Shown one piece after another: positions 25,877-34,303 of a DNA stretch of 64,000 nucleotides. The notes under the pieces were generated by a model that saw only the letters and a program-made list of their open reading frames with translations, made no database searches and was not told the origin of the DNA. The position numbers and the translations under genes are program-made. How positions within the stretch are numbered: position 1 is the stretch's first letter; each line of letters opens with the position of its first letter. This DNA comes from Weeksellaceae bacterium (GTDB lineage: Bacteria > Bacteroidota > Bacteroidia > Flavobacteriales > Weeksellaceae): NCBI GenBank assembly GCA_019459455.1, contig JAIBEX010000022.1, positions 186,001 through 250,000 on the forward strand. Direction: 5' to 3'.

Positions 25877-26183
25877 GCCACTAATGACCGCCCGGCTTTG
25901 TCGTCGTTTCGGGGAGGAGCTTTTTGGCTCCTATCGGGAATGCGTCAAAGGCGGCAGTTGGGAAAGCGTCGTGCGCATGCAACGATGGTTTCCCGACTGT
26001 CGGCGGAGCCGGGCGGTCATTGGGAAAAATCGTCCCAAAGGGCGGTTTTTCCCAACGTTTTGCGGCTTTTCGATGGTGCGGCTTAATATGGCAAATCTTA
26101 CAACTATAAACTAAAGTTCAAAATATCTAAAACCTTTAAACTCGCGAAAATCCCGCACTATTGCAAAACCGCTGTTATAGGCA
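25877..26183. repeat. Cassette junction 5 with inserted repeat
   Basis: From low to high: core GCCACTAAT (25877-25885), the 133-bp repeat and its extension, arm GCGGCTTTTCGATGGTGCGG (26062-26081), partner arm CCCGCACTATTGCAAAACCGCT split here as CCCGCACTATT and GCAAAACCGCT (26152-26173), and core GTTATAGGCA (26174-26183). Without the repeat it would read TAATGA-CGTTTTG, like junction 4. Confidence 0.6.
25886..26057. repeat. Structured 133-bp repeat, copy 2, with 39-bp extension
   Basis: The terminal inverted repeat GACCGCCCGGCT / AGCCGGGCGGTC closes 25886-26018. Inside are hairpins GGAGC-TTTTT-GGCTCC and GGGAAAGCGTCGT / ACGATGGTTTCCC. The extension to 26057 forms a third hairpin, TTGGGAAAAA / TTTTTCCCAA. 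Short frames in it are conserved only because the DNA is repeated. Confidence 0.85.
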
Positions 26184-26186
26184 GTG

Positions 26187-26846
26187 CTAATTTTTTATAA
26201 TTGTCAAAGGTTGATATTTCTCAAGTTTACTAAAATTCATCTTTTTTATTGGAAATAATTTATAAAATTCCAAATCTAAACCTCTGTTTTTATAGAATTT
26301 ATTGGGTTTAAAAGTCGTTACTTCTATATAATTAAAGCCAATTGATATTTGAGATTTATTAATGTCGAACACAAGTGAGTCCATATCATTTTTAAACACA
26401 ATATTTTCATTTTTTTCATAAAAATCCCTGAATTTTAATTCAGTTGTTGCCGTTCCGGAAAACTGGGTGTAAATATCATTTCTAATTTCTACACCTTTAT
26501 AAGTTAAAAATTCAGTTTTAAAAGGTTGCTTTTCTGCAACAGTCCTAATATGACTAATTGTTTTTATTGTTAGATTATTGTTCTCCCATTTTATTTGAAA
26601 TGGTCCAGAATTAGAAACTCTAAAAAAATCGGCGTTATAAAAATCAGGTTTTTCTTGATATTTTACGATTTGTAAAGCATTTACATTTGAACCAAATGAC
26701 ATTCCGCTTTCAACGCTGTATAAATAAACGTCGAATTGCTTGCTTGGTGAAGAAAGTTTTTCAATATCTGTAATCTGACTTTTTTCATATTTTGAGCAGT
26801 TGCAAAATAAAGAAATAATTAAAAAAAATGCGAAAATTTTATTCAT
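26187..26846 (-). CDS. Hypothetical exported protein, possible lipoprotein
   Basis: 219 residues from MNKIFAFFLIISLFCNCSKYEKS. The signal ends in a Cys-rich stretch that may serve as a relaxed lipobox. The mature part is beta-rich and of no recognised family. The longer frame to 27023 reads through the structured repeat and is rejected. The unit's ends, GCATTGCCTATAAC (26862-26875) and GTTATAGGCAGTGC (26174-26187), match at 13 of 14 positions. Confidence 0.65.
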   Translation of the reverse strand: MNKIFAFFLIISLFCNCSKYEKSQITDIEKLSSPSKQFDVYLYSVESGMSFGSNVNALQIVKYQEKPDFYNADFFRVSNSGPFQIKWENNNLTIKTISHIRTVAEKQPFKTEFLTYKGVEIRNDIYTQFSGTATTELKFRDFYEKNENIVFKNDMDSLVFDINKSQISIGFNYIEVTTFKPNKFYKNRGLDLEFYKLFPIKKMNFSKLEKYQPLTIIKN

Positions 26847-26861
26847 TGCGTGCTTTTGATT

Positions 26862-27177
26862 GCATTGCCTATAACGACCGCCCGGCTTTGTCGTCGTTTC
26901 GGGGAGGAGCTTTTTAGCTCCGACCCGGAATGCGCCAAAGGCGGCAGTTGGGAGAACGTCGTGCGAAAGCAACGATGGTTTCCCGACTGTCGGCGGAGCC
27001 GGGCGGTCATTGGGAAAAATCAACCCAAAGGGCGATTTTTCTCAACGGTTGGTTATTTCTGTTGGCGGGGACTTTTTATAACAAGTCTTTGTAAATATAA
27101 TAAATTGAACAATTAGCGAAAACCTTGATGATACAAACTTCTGCCCTGCTAATAGAAATACCTTGTTGTACGTAGTG
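26862..27177. repeat. Cassette junction 6 with inserted repeat
   Basis: Core GCATTGCCTATAAC (26862-26875), the structured repeat, arm GGTTATTTCTGTTGGCGGGG (27051-27070), partner arm CCCTGCTAATAGAAATACC (27144-27162) and core GTTGTACGTAGTG (27165-27177). Confidence 0.6.
26876..27046. repeat. Structured 133-bp repeat, copy 3, with extension
   Basis: Core 26876-27008 closed by GACCGCCCGGCT / AGCCGGGCGGTC, nearly identical to copy 2. The extension to 27046 (TTGGGAAAAA / TTTTTCTCAA) is kept with changes that mostly preserve pairing. Confidence 0.85.
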
Positions 27178-27179
27178 TT

Positions 27180-27824
27180 TTATTCAACAAGTAATTTTTC
27201 AGTATATTCAGTAACAAAGCTCCTCAAAAATCCATCAATGTCTTTCTGTTTCCATCCCTCTTTCTTGAGTTCTTTTTTTCGTTCTAAATATTCGTCTGTT
27301 TTTTTGTAAACTTCAAATTGTTTTTCTTTAAGACTTTCATGTTCTTTAAAGTTCAGTTCTTTGGATCTTGTTGATTTACCTTTTTCAATTTCAATTATTA
27401 TATAATTTTCATAAGTAGAGCCATAGCCCATATGAACATAATTGATTTGTTCTCCATAAGGTAATGTTAGTAGACCATTAAACCATTCAATTTTGCGTTG
27501 TTCAATTTTTGGAAAAACTTCATTAATTACACTTTTCCATTCCGAGTTATCGGATTTTTCATTCCAAATTTGAATATTTATATCTTTTACGAAAAGCTGA
27601 TTATCAATTACCTCAAAAGTTGCAACATAACCTCTCCATAAAGCACTAGAAATTACACCTCCTTTTGGACGCTTATCTTCATTTTTTTCAAAATATTTTT
27701 CAAGAGGATTTGTTAGCAGAGAATATTCTTTGTTATTGTAGAATATTTTGTCAGGATATTGAGCAGTTGCAGATACTTTAGTAAAACTGAAAACTGATAT
27801 TAAAATTGTGATTAAAATTTTCAT
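27180..27824 (-). CDS. Hypothetical secreted protein
   Basis: 214 residues with signal peptide MKILITILISVFSFTKVSATAQ. The C-terminal quarter is highly charged and helical (about 150-200, possibly coiled coil). No recognised family. Its unit ends are CATTGCATACAAC (27838-27850) and GTTGTACGTAGTG (27165-27177), 10 of 13 matching. Confidence 0.65.
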   Translation of the reverse strand: MKILITILISVFSFTKVSATAQYPDKIFYNNKEYSLLTNPLEKYFEKNEDKRPKGGVISSALWRGYVATFEVIDNQLFVKDINIQIWNEKSDNSEWKSVINEVFPKIEQRKIEWFNGLLTLPYGEQINYVHMGYGSTYENYIIIEIEKGKSTRSKELNFKEHESLKEKQFEVYKKTDEYLERKKELKKEGWKQKDIDGFLRSFVTEYTEKLLVE

Positions 27825-28208
27825 AAATGGGTTTTAACATTGCATACAACTTGTATATATGTATAACAAAAGCATACCTATACAACCAACAGGCGGGAGA
27901 TAGGTATAACAAAAGTGATACTTATTCGTTAAACCAAATATAGTAAAATACTCCATGTCTGCGTGCATTTTTTCAGTTCCATTCCCTTAAAAAGAAACTC
28001 CGCCTGTTTCCACAAACATCTTTCTTTTTGACTTTTGGAATCCTGTGGTTTTAACTCTGCCGGTGAACGTTTTTTTAAGAACTAATTGCGCTACTGTCGC
28101 TGCACGTTAGCCGGAAATGAGTTGCCGGGTAGGGGAGGTCTCAGCAGGGCAATCAGCCGAAAATTTTGTAACTTTGCCGTCTGAATACAAATCAATAAAA
28201 ATTACAAT
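27825..28208. other. Distal edge of the accessory block and pruA upstream region
   Basis: Contains the core CATTGCATACAAC, a direct repeat TATAACAAAAG (27862, 27905) overlapping the inverted repeat ATACCTAT / ATAGGTAT (27874-27881 and 27900-27907), and a last core-like GTTAGCCGG at 28106-28114. After that the sequence returns to core style, with the pruA -7 box TAACTTTG at 28169-28176. No gene is seen. Confidence 0.5.
28169..28176 (+). promoter_or_regulatory. pruA promoter -7 element
   Basis: TAACTTTG matches TAnnTTTG, 32 nt before the start codon. Confidence 0.45.
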
Positions 28209-29834
28209 ATGTCAAAAGCCATTTCGCAGGTACCGTTTGCTGTAAACGAACCGGTTAGAACTTATGAACCGGGTTCTCCGGAAGTAAAATCACTTATCGC
28301 CACCTATAAAAAGATGTGGAAGGAGAAAGTGGAAATCCCAATGATCATTGGCGGAAAAGAGGTGAAAACCGACAATAAGGTTCAGTTGCAGTCCCCGCAG
28401 GACCACCAGCATGATTTCGGCTTCTACTACAAAGGAAATATGCAGCATGTGGATGAGGCTATCGAAAGTGCCCTTGCCGCGCGCCAGCAGTGGAACAACT
28501 TGGGCTGGGAGCAGCGCGCCGCCATCTTCCTGAAAGCTGCGGACCTTATCGCCGGACCTTACAGAGACCGCCTGAACGCCGCTACCATGATTGGTCAGTC
28601 CAAGAATGTACATCAGGCAGAAATTGATGCCGCGTGTGAGTTCATTGACTTCCTGAGGTTCAACGTAGAGTTCATGACCGAAATGTATGCGGAGCAGCCG
28701 GTTTCGGATAACGGAATCTGGAACAGGGCAGAATACCGTCCGCTGGAAGGTTTCTGTTTTGCCGTAACGCCTTTTAACTTTACCGCGATCGCCGGAAACC
28801 TGCCTACCTGTATGGCCATGCTCGGAAATGTGGTGGTTTGGAAACCTTCGGACAAGCAAATATTGTCGGCACAGGTCATTATGGATGTTCTGGATGAAGC
28901 TGGACTTCCTGCCGGAGTAATCAACATGATCTTTACACCAGGAAAGGAAACCGCTGATAAGGTTCTTGCACACCGCGATTTTGCAGGTTTACATTTTACG
29001 GGATCCACAGCGGTATTCCAGAGCATGTGGAAGCAGATTGGTAACAACATTCAGGATTATAAATCATACCCAAGAATCGTTGGCGAAACCGGCGGAAAGG
29101 ATTTCATCATGGTTCACCCTTCTGCAAATGTGGAGGAAGTTGCAACCGCAATGGTGAGAGGTGCATTTGAGTACCAGGGACAGAAATGTTCCGCCGCATC
29201 ACGTGCCTATATTCCAAAATCCCTGTGGGAGGATGTAAAAAATGTGATGGAAGCACAGTTGAAGACCGTAAAAATGGGATCTCCTGAGGATCCGTCCAAT
29301 TTTGTGAATGCGGTGATCGACAAAAATGCATTCAACAGATGTAAGGGCTATATCGAAAGAGCGCAGGAGTCTGCTGAGGCTGAAGTGATTTTTGGCGGCA
29401 AGTGTGATGATTCCACCGGCTGGTTCATTGAGCCAACCGTTATTTTAGCAGAAAATCCAAAATATGAAGCCGTATGCGAGGAAATTTTCGGACCGATTCT
29501 CTCCGTTTACGTTTACGAAGACAAGGACTGGGCAGAAACCCTGAAACTGGTGGATGAGACTTCGCCATATTCACTTACAGGATCGATTTTTGCGAAGGAC
29601 CGTTACGCTGTGGCAGAAGCTTACAAAGCTTTGGAAAATGCAGCAGGTAACTTCTACATCAATGACAAACCGACAGGTGCGGTAGTAGGTCAGCAGCCGT
29701 TTGGTGGTGCCAGGGCATCCGGAACCAATGACAAGGCAGGTTCCAAGATGAACCTTCTGCGTTGGGTTTCCGTGCGTTCGGTGAAGGAAACCTTCGTTAC
29801 TCCAAAGGATTATAAATACCCTTACCTGGGATAG
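28209..29834 (+). CDS. pruA: L-glutamate gamma-semialdehyde (1-pyrroline-5-carboxylate) dehydrogenase
   Basis: Oxidises glutamate semialdehyde to glutamate with NAD, the second step of proline breakdown. 541 residues, the stand-alone (not PutA-fused) length. GETGGKDFIMVH contains the catalytic glutamate and EYQGQKCSAASRAYIP the catalytic cysteine; ITPFNFTAIAGNL and FTGSTAVFQ bind the cofactor. No proline dehydrogenase gene lies in the window. Confidence 0.94.
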   Translation: MSKAISQVPFAVNEPVRTYEPGSPEVKSLIATYKKMWKEKVEIPMIIGGKEVKTDNKVQLQSPQDHQHDFGFYYKGNMQHVDEAIESALAARQQWNNLGWEQRAAIFLKAADLIAGPYRDRLNAATMIGQSKNVHQAEIDAACEFIDFLRFNVEFMTEMYAEQPVSDNGIWNRAEYRPLEGFCFAVTPFNFTAIAGNLPTCMAMLGNVVVWKPSDKQILSAQVIMDVLDEAGLPAGVINMIFTPGKETADKVLAHRDFAGLHFTGSTAVFQSMWKQIGNNIQDYKSYPRIVGETGGKDFIMVHPSANVEEVATAMVRGAFEYQGQKCSAASRAYIPKSLWEDVKNVMEAQLKTVKMGSPEDPSNFVNAVIDKNAFNRCKGYIERAQESAEAEVIFGGKCDDSTGWFIEPTVILAENPKYEAVCEEIFGPILSVYVYEDKDWAETLKLVDETSPYSLTGSIFAKDRYAVAEAYKALENAAGNFYINDKPTGAVVGQQPFGGARASGTNDKAGSKMNLLRWVSVRSVKETFVTPKDYKYPYLG

Positions 29835-29949
29835 AACCGGGTGAAGAGAGTGATTACAGATGATCCGCAGTTTTATTCTGCGGATTTTTCTGTATGTCAC
29901 AATGAGAAAATTGTATATTTGTTTCAATCAAATCCAAACATTAAAGATT

Positions 29950-30138
29950 ATGAAAAAATTGCTGATCCCGATGCTCATTGCGGGCCTTTTTGCGGCAAGC
30001 TGCGCCCAGAAGGAAGAAAAGAGAGATGAATACAAGGAAGAACATTCGGCGAACGAAATGGTGAACGACCTGGGTGATTCCGCAGTTGCTGCAACAGACA
30101 GTACCATTGTCGATACAGATTCTACTGAAGTAAAATAA
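29950..30138 (+). CDS. Small acidic lipoprotein, hypothetical
   Basis: 62 residues from MKKLLIPMLIAGLFAASCAQ, with lipobox AASC (C18) and a polar, acidic, Ser/Thr-rich tail. The upstream start at 29860 is rejected because it lies before the promoter box TATATTTG (29914-29921). No family recognised. Confidence 0.7.
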   Translation: MKKLLIPMLIAGLFAASCAQKEEKRDEYKEEHSANEMVNDLGDSAVAATDSTIVDTDSTEVK

Positions 30139-30160
30139 CAGGACCTTTCCTGAATAAAAA

Positions 30161-30190
30161 AAACCGGCTCCAAAATTTGGAAGCCGGTTT
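30161..30190. terminator. Bidirectional terminator
   Basis: AAACCGGCT / AGCCGGTTT (30161-30169 and 30182-30190) closes a hairpin between the convergent lipoprotein and ppdK genes, with A and T runs on the two sides. Confidence 0.8.
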
Positions 30191-30208
30191 TCATCGTTTA
30201 TGGATCTT

Positions 30209-33052
30209 CTATTTGTCCTCAATCGCAGCCTGTGCCGCAGCAAGTCTTGCAATTGGAACTCGGAAAGGGGAGCAGCTCACGTAATCAAGCCCCAGTCTGT
30301 GGCAGAATTTCACCGATTCCGGGTCTCCGCCATGTTCGCCGCAGATTCCGACTTTCAGTTTTGGTTTTACGGAACGGCCTTTTTCTACGCCAATTCTGAT
30401 GAGTTCACCCACACCGGTTTGGTCAATGGATACAAAAGGATCTTCCGGTAAAAGTTTCAGGTCCAGGTATTTTGGCAGGAACCCGCCGATGTCATCCCTT
30501 GAAAAACCGAAAGACATTTGGGTAAGGTCATTGGTTCCGAAACTGAAGAAATCAGCAACCGTAGCCATGGAATCGCCCTTGAGTGCGGCACGTGGAGTTT
30601 CAATCATGGTTCCATACAGGAACGGAATTTTTTTAACTTCCAGATGTTCGCATACTTCAGCATACACACGGTCCACGATTTCCTTCTGGTGGCTCAGTTC
30701 ATGACGGCCCATAACTACCGGGATCATAATTTCAGGGAAGGCTTTCTTGCCTTCTTTCTGCAGTTCAGCGGCGGATTCCAGAATCGCTCTCACCTGCATT
30801 TCAGTAATTTCAGGATAGGAAACGCCCAAACGTACGCCACGGTGACCCAACATCGGGTTGTTTTCGTGAAGGGCGAGGATTCTGCGGTTCAAAACGCTCA
30901 TCCTTACGCCGAGTTCCTTGCTCAGTTCCTGAAGTTTTTCCTTGTCGTGCGGTACAAATTCATGCAAAGGTGGATCCAGCAAACGGATGGTGACCGGATT
31001 CCCATCCATCACTTCCATCGTTGCCTTGATGTCTTTTTTTACAAATTTGAAAAGTTCACTCAGCGCAGATTTCCTTTCCTTCACGGTCGTGCTCATGATC
31101 ATTTTTCTGAGCAGGAAAAGAGGTTTCTCGCTTCCTTCTCCATAGAACATGTGTTCTGTCCGGAACAAACCGATACCTTCAGCACCGAAATATGCTGCCT
31201 GTTGGGCATCTTTCGGGGTATCTGCATTGGTTCTTACGCCTAATCTCTTGGCTTTATCAACCAATGTCATGAGGGTTTTATAAGAGGTATTCTTGTTTAA
31301 ATCGGTATTGATAAGTTCGAGAACACCTTCGTATGCGATACCTGTGGTACCGTTCAGAGTAAGCCATTCACCTTCGTGAATTTTTTTGCCGTCCCTGGTA
31401 AGGAAATATTTTTCTTTTTCGAAGATTTCGATATCGTTGCAGCCTACGATACAGCATTTGCCCCAGCCTCTCGCAACCAAAGCGGCGTGAGAGGTCATTC
31501 CGCCTTTTGTCGTAAGGATTGCCTGGGATTTGTGCATCCCGTCCACATCCTCAGGAGAGGTTTCTTCACGCACGAGGATTACTTTTTCGCCTTTCAGTCC
31601 CCATTCCACCGCTTCTTCAGAGGAGAAGACCACTCTGCCTACTGCTCCGCCCGGACCTGCAGGAAGTCCTTTCGCGATGGGTCTGTTTTTCTTTTCATCT
31701 TCGGGATCAATCATCGGCAGCAAAAGCTCGATTAACTGATTTGGACCTACGCGCATTACAGCGGTATCGGCATCAATCAGTTTCTCTTTGTACATGTCGG
31801 CCGCCATTTTCACTGCGGCAACGCCGTTTCTTTTTCCTACCCGACACTGAAGCATATACAAAGTTCCTTTTTCTATGGTAAATTCTATATCCTGCATGTC
31901 TTTATAATGCCTCTCCAATCGGTTTTGGATCTCGTTCAGTTCCTTATACTGTTTGGGCATGAATTTCTCCAGCGTGGTGAGGTCTTTGGAATGGTCGTTC
32001 TTGGAAGAGTCGTTGATTGGCGCAGGAGTCCGGATTCCCGCTACCACATCTTCACCCTGTGCATTTACCAGGTATTCTCCATAAAAGTGATTGTCACCGT
32101 TGCCGGGATTTCTGGTAAAAGCAACGCCTGTACAGCTGCCTTCGCCCATATTTCCAAAAACCATGGCCTGCACATTTACCGCGGTTCCCCAGGCATCAGG
32201 AATCCTTTCTATTTTCCGGTATTCGATGGCGCGTTTTCCGTTCCAGGAGGCGAATACTGCACCCACGCCGCCCATGAGCTGATCCCATGGATCATCCGGG
32301 AATTCCACTTTCAGGTGCTTTTTAGTAAGCGCCTTGAATTCTTTCACGAGTTTTTTAAGGTCATCTGCAGAAAGTTCGGTATCCAGTTCAACTCCTCTTT
32401 CTTTTTTCAGGTCGCCCAGGCGTTCATCCATGATCTTACGGATGCCTTTTCCTTTAGCGGGCTCCATTCCGCCTGCTTTTTCAATCACTACATCAGCATA
32501 CATCATCACGAGTCTGCGGTACGCATCGTAAGCGAACCGGTCGTCGCCGGTTACCTTTATCAGCCCTTTTACAGTCTCATCATTAAGCCCTATGTTTAGT
32601 ACGGTGTCCATCATTCCCGGCATTGATCTTCTTGCGCCGGAACGCACGGACATCAGCAGCGGGTCTTTCACGTCGCCGAATTTTTTACCCATAAGTTTCT
32701 CAACTTCACCCAGTGCATCTTTTATCTGCTTTTCCAGATCATTAGGATAGGTTCTTTTGTGGTCGTAGAAATAAGTGCAGACTTCGGTGGTTACTGTAAA
32801 TCCCGGAGGTACGGGAAGTTTAAGGTCCTTGTGCCCTGCCATTTCAGCCAGGTTGGCTCCTTTTCCCCCCAAAAGGTTTTTCATTGATTCGTTCCCGTCT
32901 GCTTTTCCTCCTCCGAAGGAATAGACATACTTCTCTGTCTTCATCTTTTTGACACCGTTTTCTACAAGTGGTTTTTTCATTGATTCCTTCCCGTTTGCTT
33001 TTCCTTCATCGAAGGAATGCACCTGCTTTTCTGCTTTGGCTTTAGTAGTCAT
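30209..33052 (-). CDS. ppdK: Pyruvate, phosphate dikinase
   Basis: Interconverts pyruvate + ATP + Pi and phosphoenolpyruvate + AMP + PPi. N-terminal ATP-grasp domain (YVYSFGGGKADGNESMKNLL), central phosphohistidine domain with GGMTSHAALVARG (catalytic His), and C-terminal PEP-binding TIM barrel ending GICGEHGGDPESVKF and LDYVSCSPFR. The frame from 33052 has 947 residues; a start at the later Met (MKTEKYVYSF, 32944) would give the usual 911. The first 36 residues are an imperfect copy of the next stretch (see findings). Confidence 0.93.
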   Translation of the reverse strand: MTTKAKAEKQVHSFDEGKANGKESMKKPLVENGVKKMKTEKYVYSFGGGKADGNESMKNLLGGKGANLAEMAGHKDLKLPVPPGFTVTTEVCTYFYDHKRTYPNDLEKQIKDALGEVEKLMGKKFGDVKDPLLMSVRSGARRSMPGMMDTVLNIGLNDETVKGLIKVTGDDRFAYDAYRRLVMMYADVVIEKAGGMEPAKGKGIRKIMDERLGDLKKERGVELDTELSADDLKKLVKEFKALTKKHLKVEFPDDPWDQLMGGVGAVFASWNGKRAIEYRKIERIPDAWGTAVNVQAMVFGNMGEGSCTGVAFTRNPGNGDNHFYGEYLVNAQGEDVVAGIRTPAPINDSSKNDHSKDLTTLEKFMPKQYKELNEIQNRLERHYKDMQDIEFTIEKGTLYMLQCRVGKRNGVAAVKMAADMYKEKLIDADTAVMRVGPNQLIELLLPMIDPEDEKKNRPIAKGLPAGPGGAVGRVVFSSEEAVEWGLKGEKVILVREETSPEDVDGMHKSQAILTTKGGMTSHAALVARGWGKCCIVGCNDIEIFEKEKYFLTRDGKKIHEGEWLTLNGTTGIAYEGVLELINTDLNKNTSYKTLMTLVDKAKRLGVRTNADTPKDAQQAAYFGAEGIGLFRTEHMFYGEGSEKPLFLLRKMIMSTTVKERKSALSELFKFVKKDIKATMEVMDGNPVTIRLLDPPLHEFVPHDKEKLQELSKELGVRMSVLNRRILALHENNPMLGHRGVRLGVSYPEITEMQVRAILESAAELQKEGKKAFPEIMIPVVMGRHELSHQKEIVDRVYAEVCEHLEVKKIPFLYGTMIETPRAALKGDSMATVADFFSFGTNDLTQMSFGFSRDDIGGFLPKYLDLKLLPEDPFVSIDQTGVGELIRIGVEKGRSVKPKLKVGICGEHGGDPESVKFCHRLGLDYVSCSPFRVPIARLAAAQAAIEDK

Positions 33053-33140
33053 TTTATGTTGATTTTAATTTTATCGTCCTAAAAACTTGAGTAAATTTAC
33101 GGGGATTGGATAATTAATTCTGAATTAGACAAGTGATTAA

Positions 33141-33161
33141 TGTCAAGTTTGACAAATGTCA
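33141..33161 (-). promoter_or_regulatory. FNR-type palindromes upstream of ppdK
   Basis: Overlapping dyads TGTCAA-GT-TTGACA (33141-33154) and TGACA-AA-TGTCA (33150-33161). On the ppdK strand the second reads TGACATTTGTCA, identical to the hemN site. Its centre is 35.5 nt before the end of a weak -7-like TAATTCAG (33127-33120). Confidence 0.45.
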
Positions 33162-33168
33162 TGAAACC

Positions 33169-33195
33169 AAAAAGAATGCAACCCACGTTGCATTC
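33169..33195 (-). terminator. Terminator of the FabH-like gene
   Basis: A perfect 9-bp stem GAATGCAAC / GTTGCATTC (33174-33182 and 33187-33195) is followed on the minus strand by five T. Confidence 0.75.
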
Positions 33196-33219
33196 TCTAT
33201 AATTCTATGTTTCTGCAGG

Positions 33220-34242
33220 TCAGTACTGAAAGAGTACACTTCCCCAGGTAAATCCGCTGCCAAATGCTGACAGACAGACCAGGTCACCGCGTTTTATTTT
33301 TTCCTGCTGCAGGGCTTCACTTAAAGCGATAGGGATGGATGCCGCCGTGGTATTTCCGTATTTTTGGATGTTGTTGAACACTTTTTCATCCGGCAGACCC
33401 ATTTTCTGCTGCACGAACTGTGCAATACGCAGGTTGGCCTGATGGGGAATGAACATATCCAGATCCTCAATCGTTTTTCCGGCGGCACTCAGCACTTCCT
33501 GAATTGTTTCCGGAAAGCGGGTCACGGCGTGTTTGAAGACAAAATTGCCATTCATGATGGGATAGATTTCCCTATTGGTCACCTGTTCGGGTTCCAGTCT
33601 CATGCGGTCGCTCCACCCGAATTTGGTACCGGGAAACTGCACGCAGAGTTCCTCGGCATATTTTCCTTCAGAATGCATGTTGACCGCCAAAATATCCCCT
33701 GAATCCCCGTCCTCCGACGCGGACAGGATAACGGCACCTGCCCCGTCTCCAAAGATGACAGATACGCCTCTTCCCTCATCGGAAAAATCGAGTCCGAAAG
33801 AATGCACTTCCGCACCCACAACCAGGATGTTCTTATACATATTTGATTTTATAAATGCATTTGCCACGCTCATCGCATAGACAAACCCCGAACACTGGTT
33901 GCGTACATCGAGGGCGCCAATCGTGTCACATCCGAGCATTTCCTGCAGCAACACTCCGCAGCCCGGGAAATAATAATCGGGCGACAGGGTGGCAAAAACA
34001 ATATAATCGATATCTTTGGCGGTAAGGTTGGCGTTTTTCAGCGCATTTTCAGCGGCCCTGAATCCAAGGTAGGCCGTGGTCTCTTCAGCATCGTTGCGGT
34101 TTTTCCGGTGATGACGTTCCCTGATTCCCGTACGTTCTGTAATCCACTCATCATTCGTATTCATCACTGCGGACAGATCATCGTTGGTAACCACATTTTC
34201 CGGAACATAGTGACCGTATCCTTTTATTGTACTTTTAATCAT
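33220..34242 (-). CDS. 3-oxoacyl-ACP synthase III family protein (FabH-like)
   Basis: 340 residues from MIKSTIKGYGHYVPEN. Thiolase fold with nucleophile C117 in DVRNQCSGF, histidine in FIPHQANLRI and asparagine in YGNTTAASIP, the Cys-His-Asn triad of FabH. It condenses an acyl-CoA with malonyl-ACP. It stands alone, away from fab genes; such extra copies may start special fatty acids, so I leave out the symbol. A -7 box TAAATTTG (34268-34261) lies 18 nt before the start, which favours 34242 over the upstream Met codons. Confidence 0.88.
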   Translation of the reverse strand: MIKSTIKGYGHYVPENVVTNDDLSAVMNTNDEWITERTGIRERHHRKNRNDAEETTAYLGFRAAENALKNANLTAKDIDYIVFATLSPDYYFPGCGVLLQEMLGCDTIGALDVRNQCSGFVYAMSVANAFIKSNMYKNILVVGAEVHSFGLDFSDEGRGVSVIFGDGAGAVILSASEDGDSGDILAVNMHSEGKYAEELCVQFPGTKFGWSDRMRLEPEQVTNREIYPIMNGNFVFKHAVTRFPETIQEVLSAAGKTIEDLDMFIPHQANLRIAQFVQQKMGLPDEKVFNNIQKYGNTTAASIPIALSEALQQEKIKRGDLVCLSAFGSGFTWGSVLFQY

Positions 34243-34260
34243 ATGTTTTGTTACTTTTGA

Positions 34261-34268
34261 CAAATTTA
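34261..34268 (-). promoter_or_regulatory. Promoter -7 element of the FabH-like gene
   Basis: TAAATTTG on the minus strand in the short divergent space before corA. Confidence 0.45.
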
Positions 34269-34303
34269 TCATTTTATTCATTACCGCTTTAATTAATAAT
34301 CCC

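Noticed and set aside
25875-26114. Short open frames (for example MPLMTARLCRRFGEELF) in the structured repeats
   Set aside because: They recur only because the repeat DNA is duplicated; they overlap hairpins, shift frame between copies and have no start context.
26847-27023. Upstream extension of the hypothetical exported protein to 27023
   Set aside because: Runs through the inserted repeat and would bury the signal peptide.
22298-28114. A classical class 1 or chromosomal integron
   Set aside because: No integrase or attI is present and the cores do not fit GTTRRRY; only the cassette logic is claimed.
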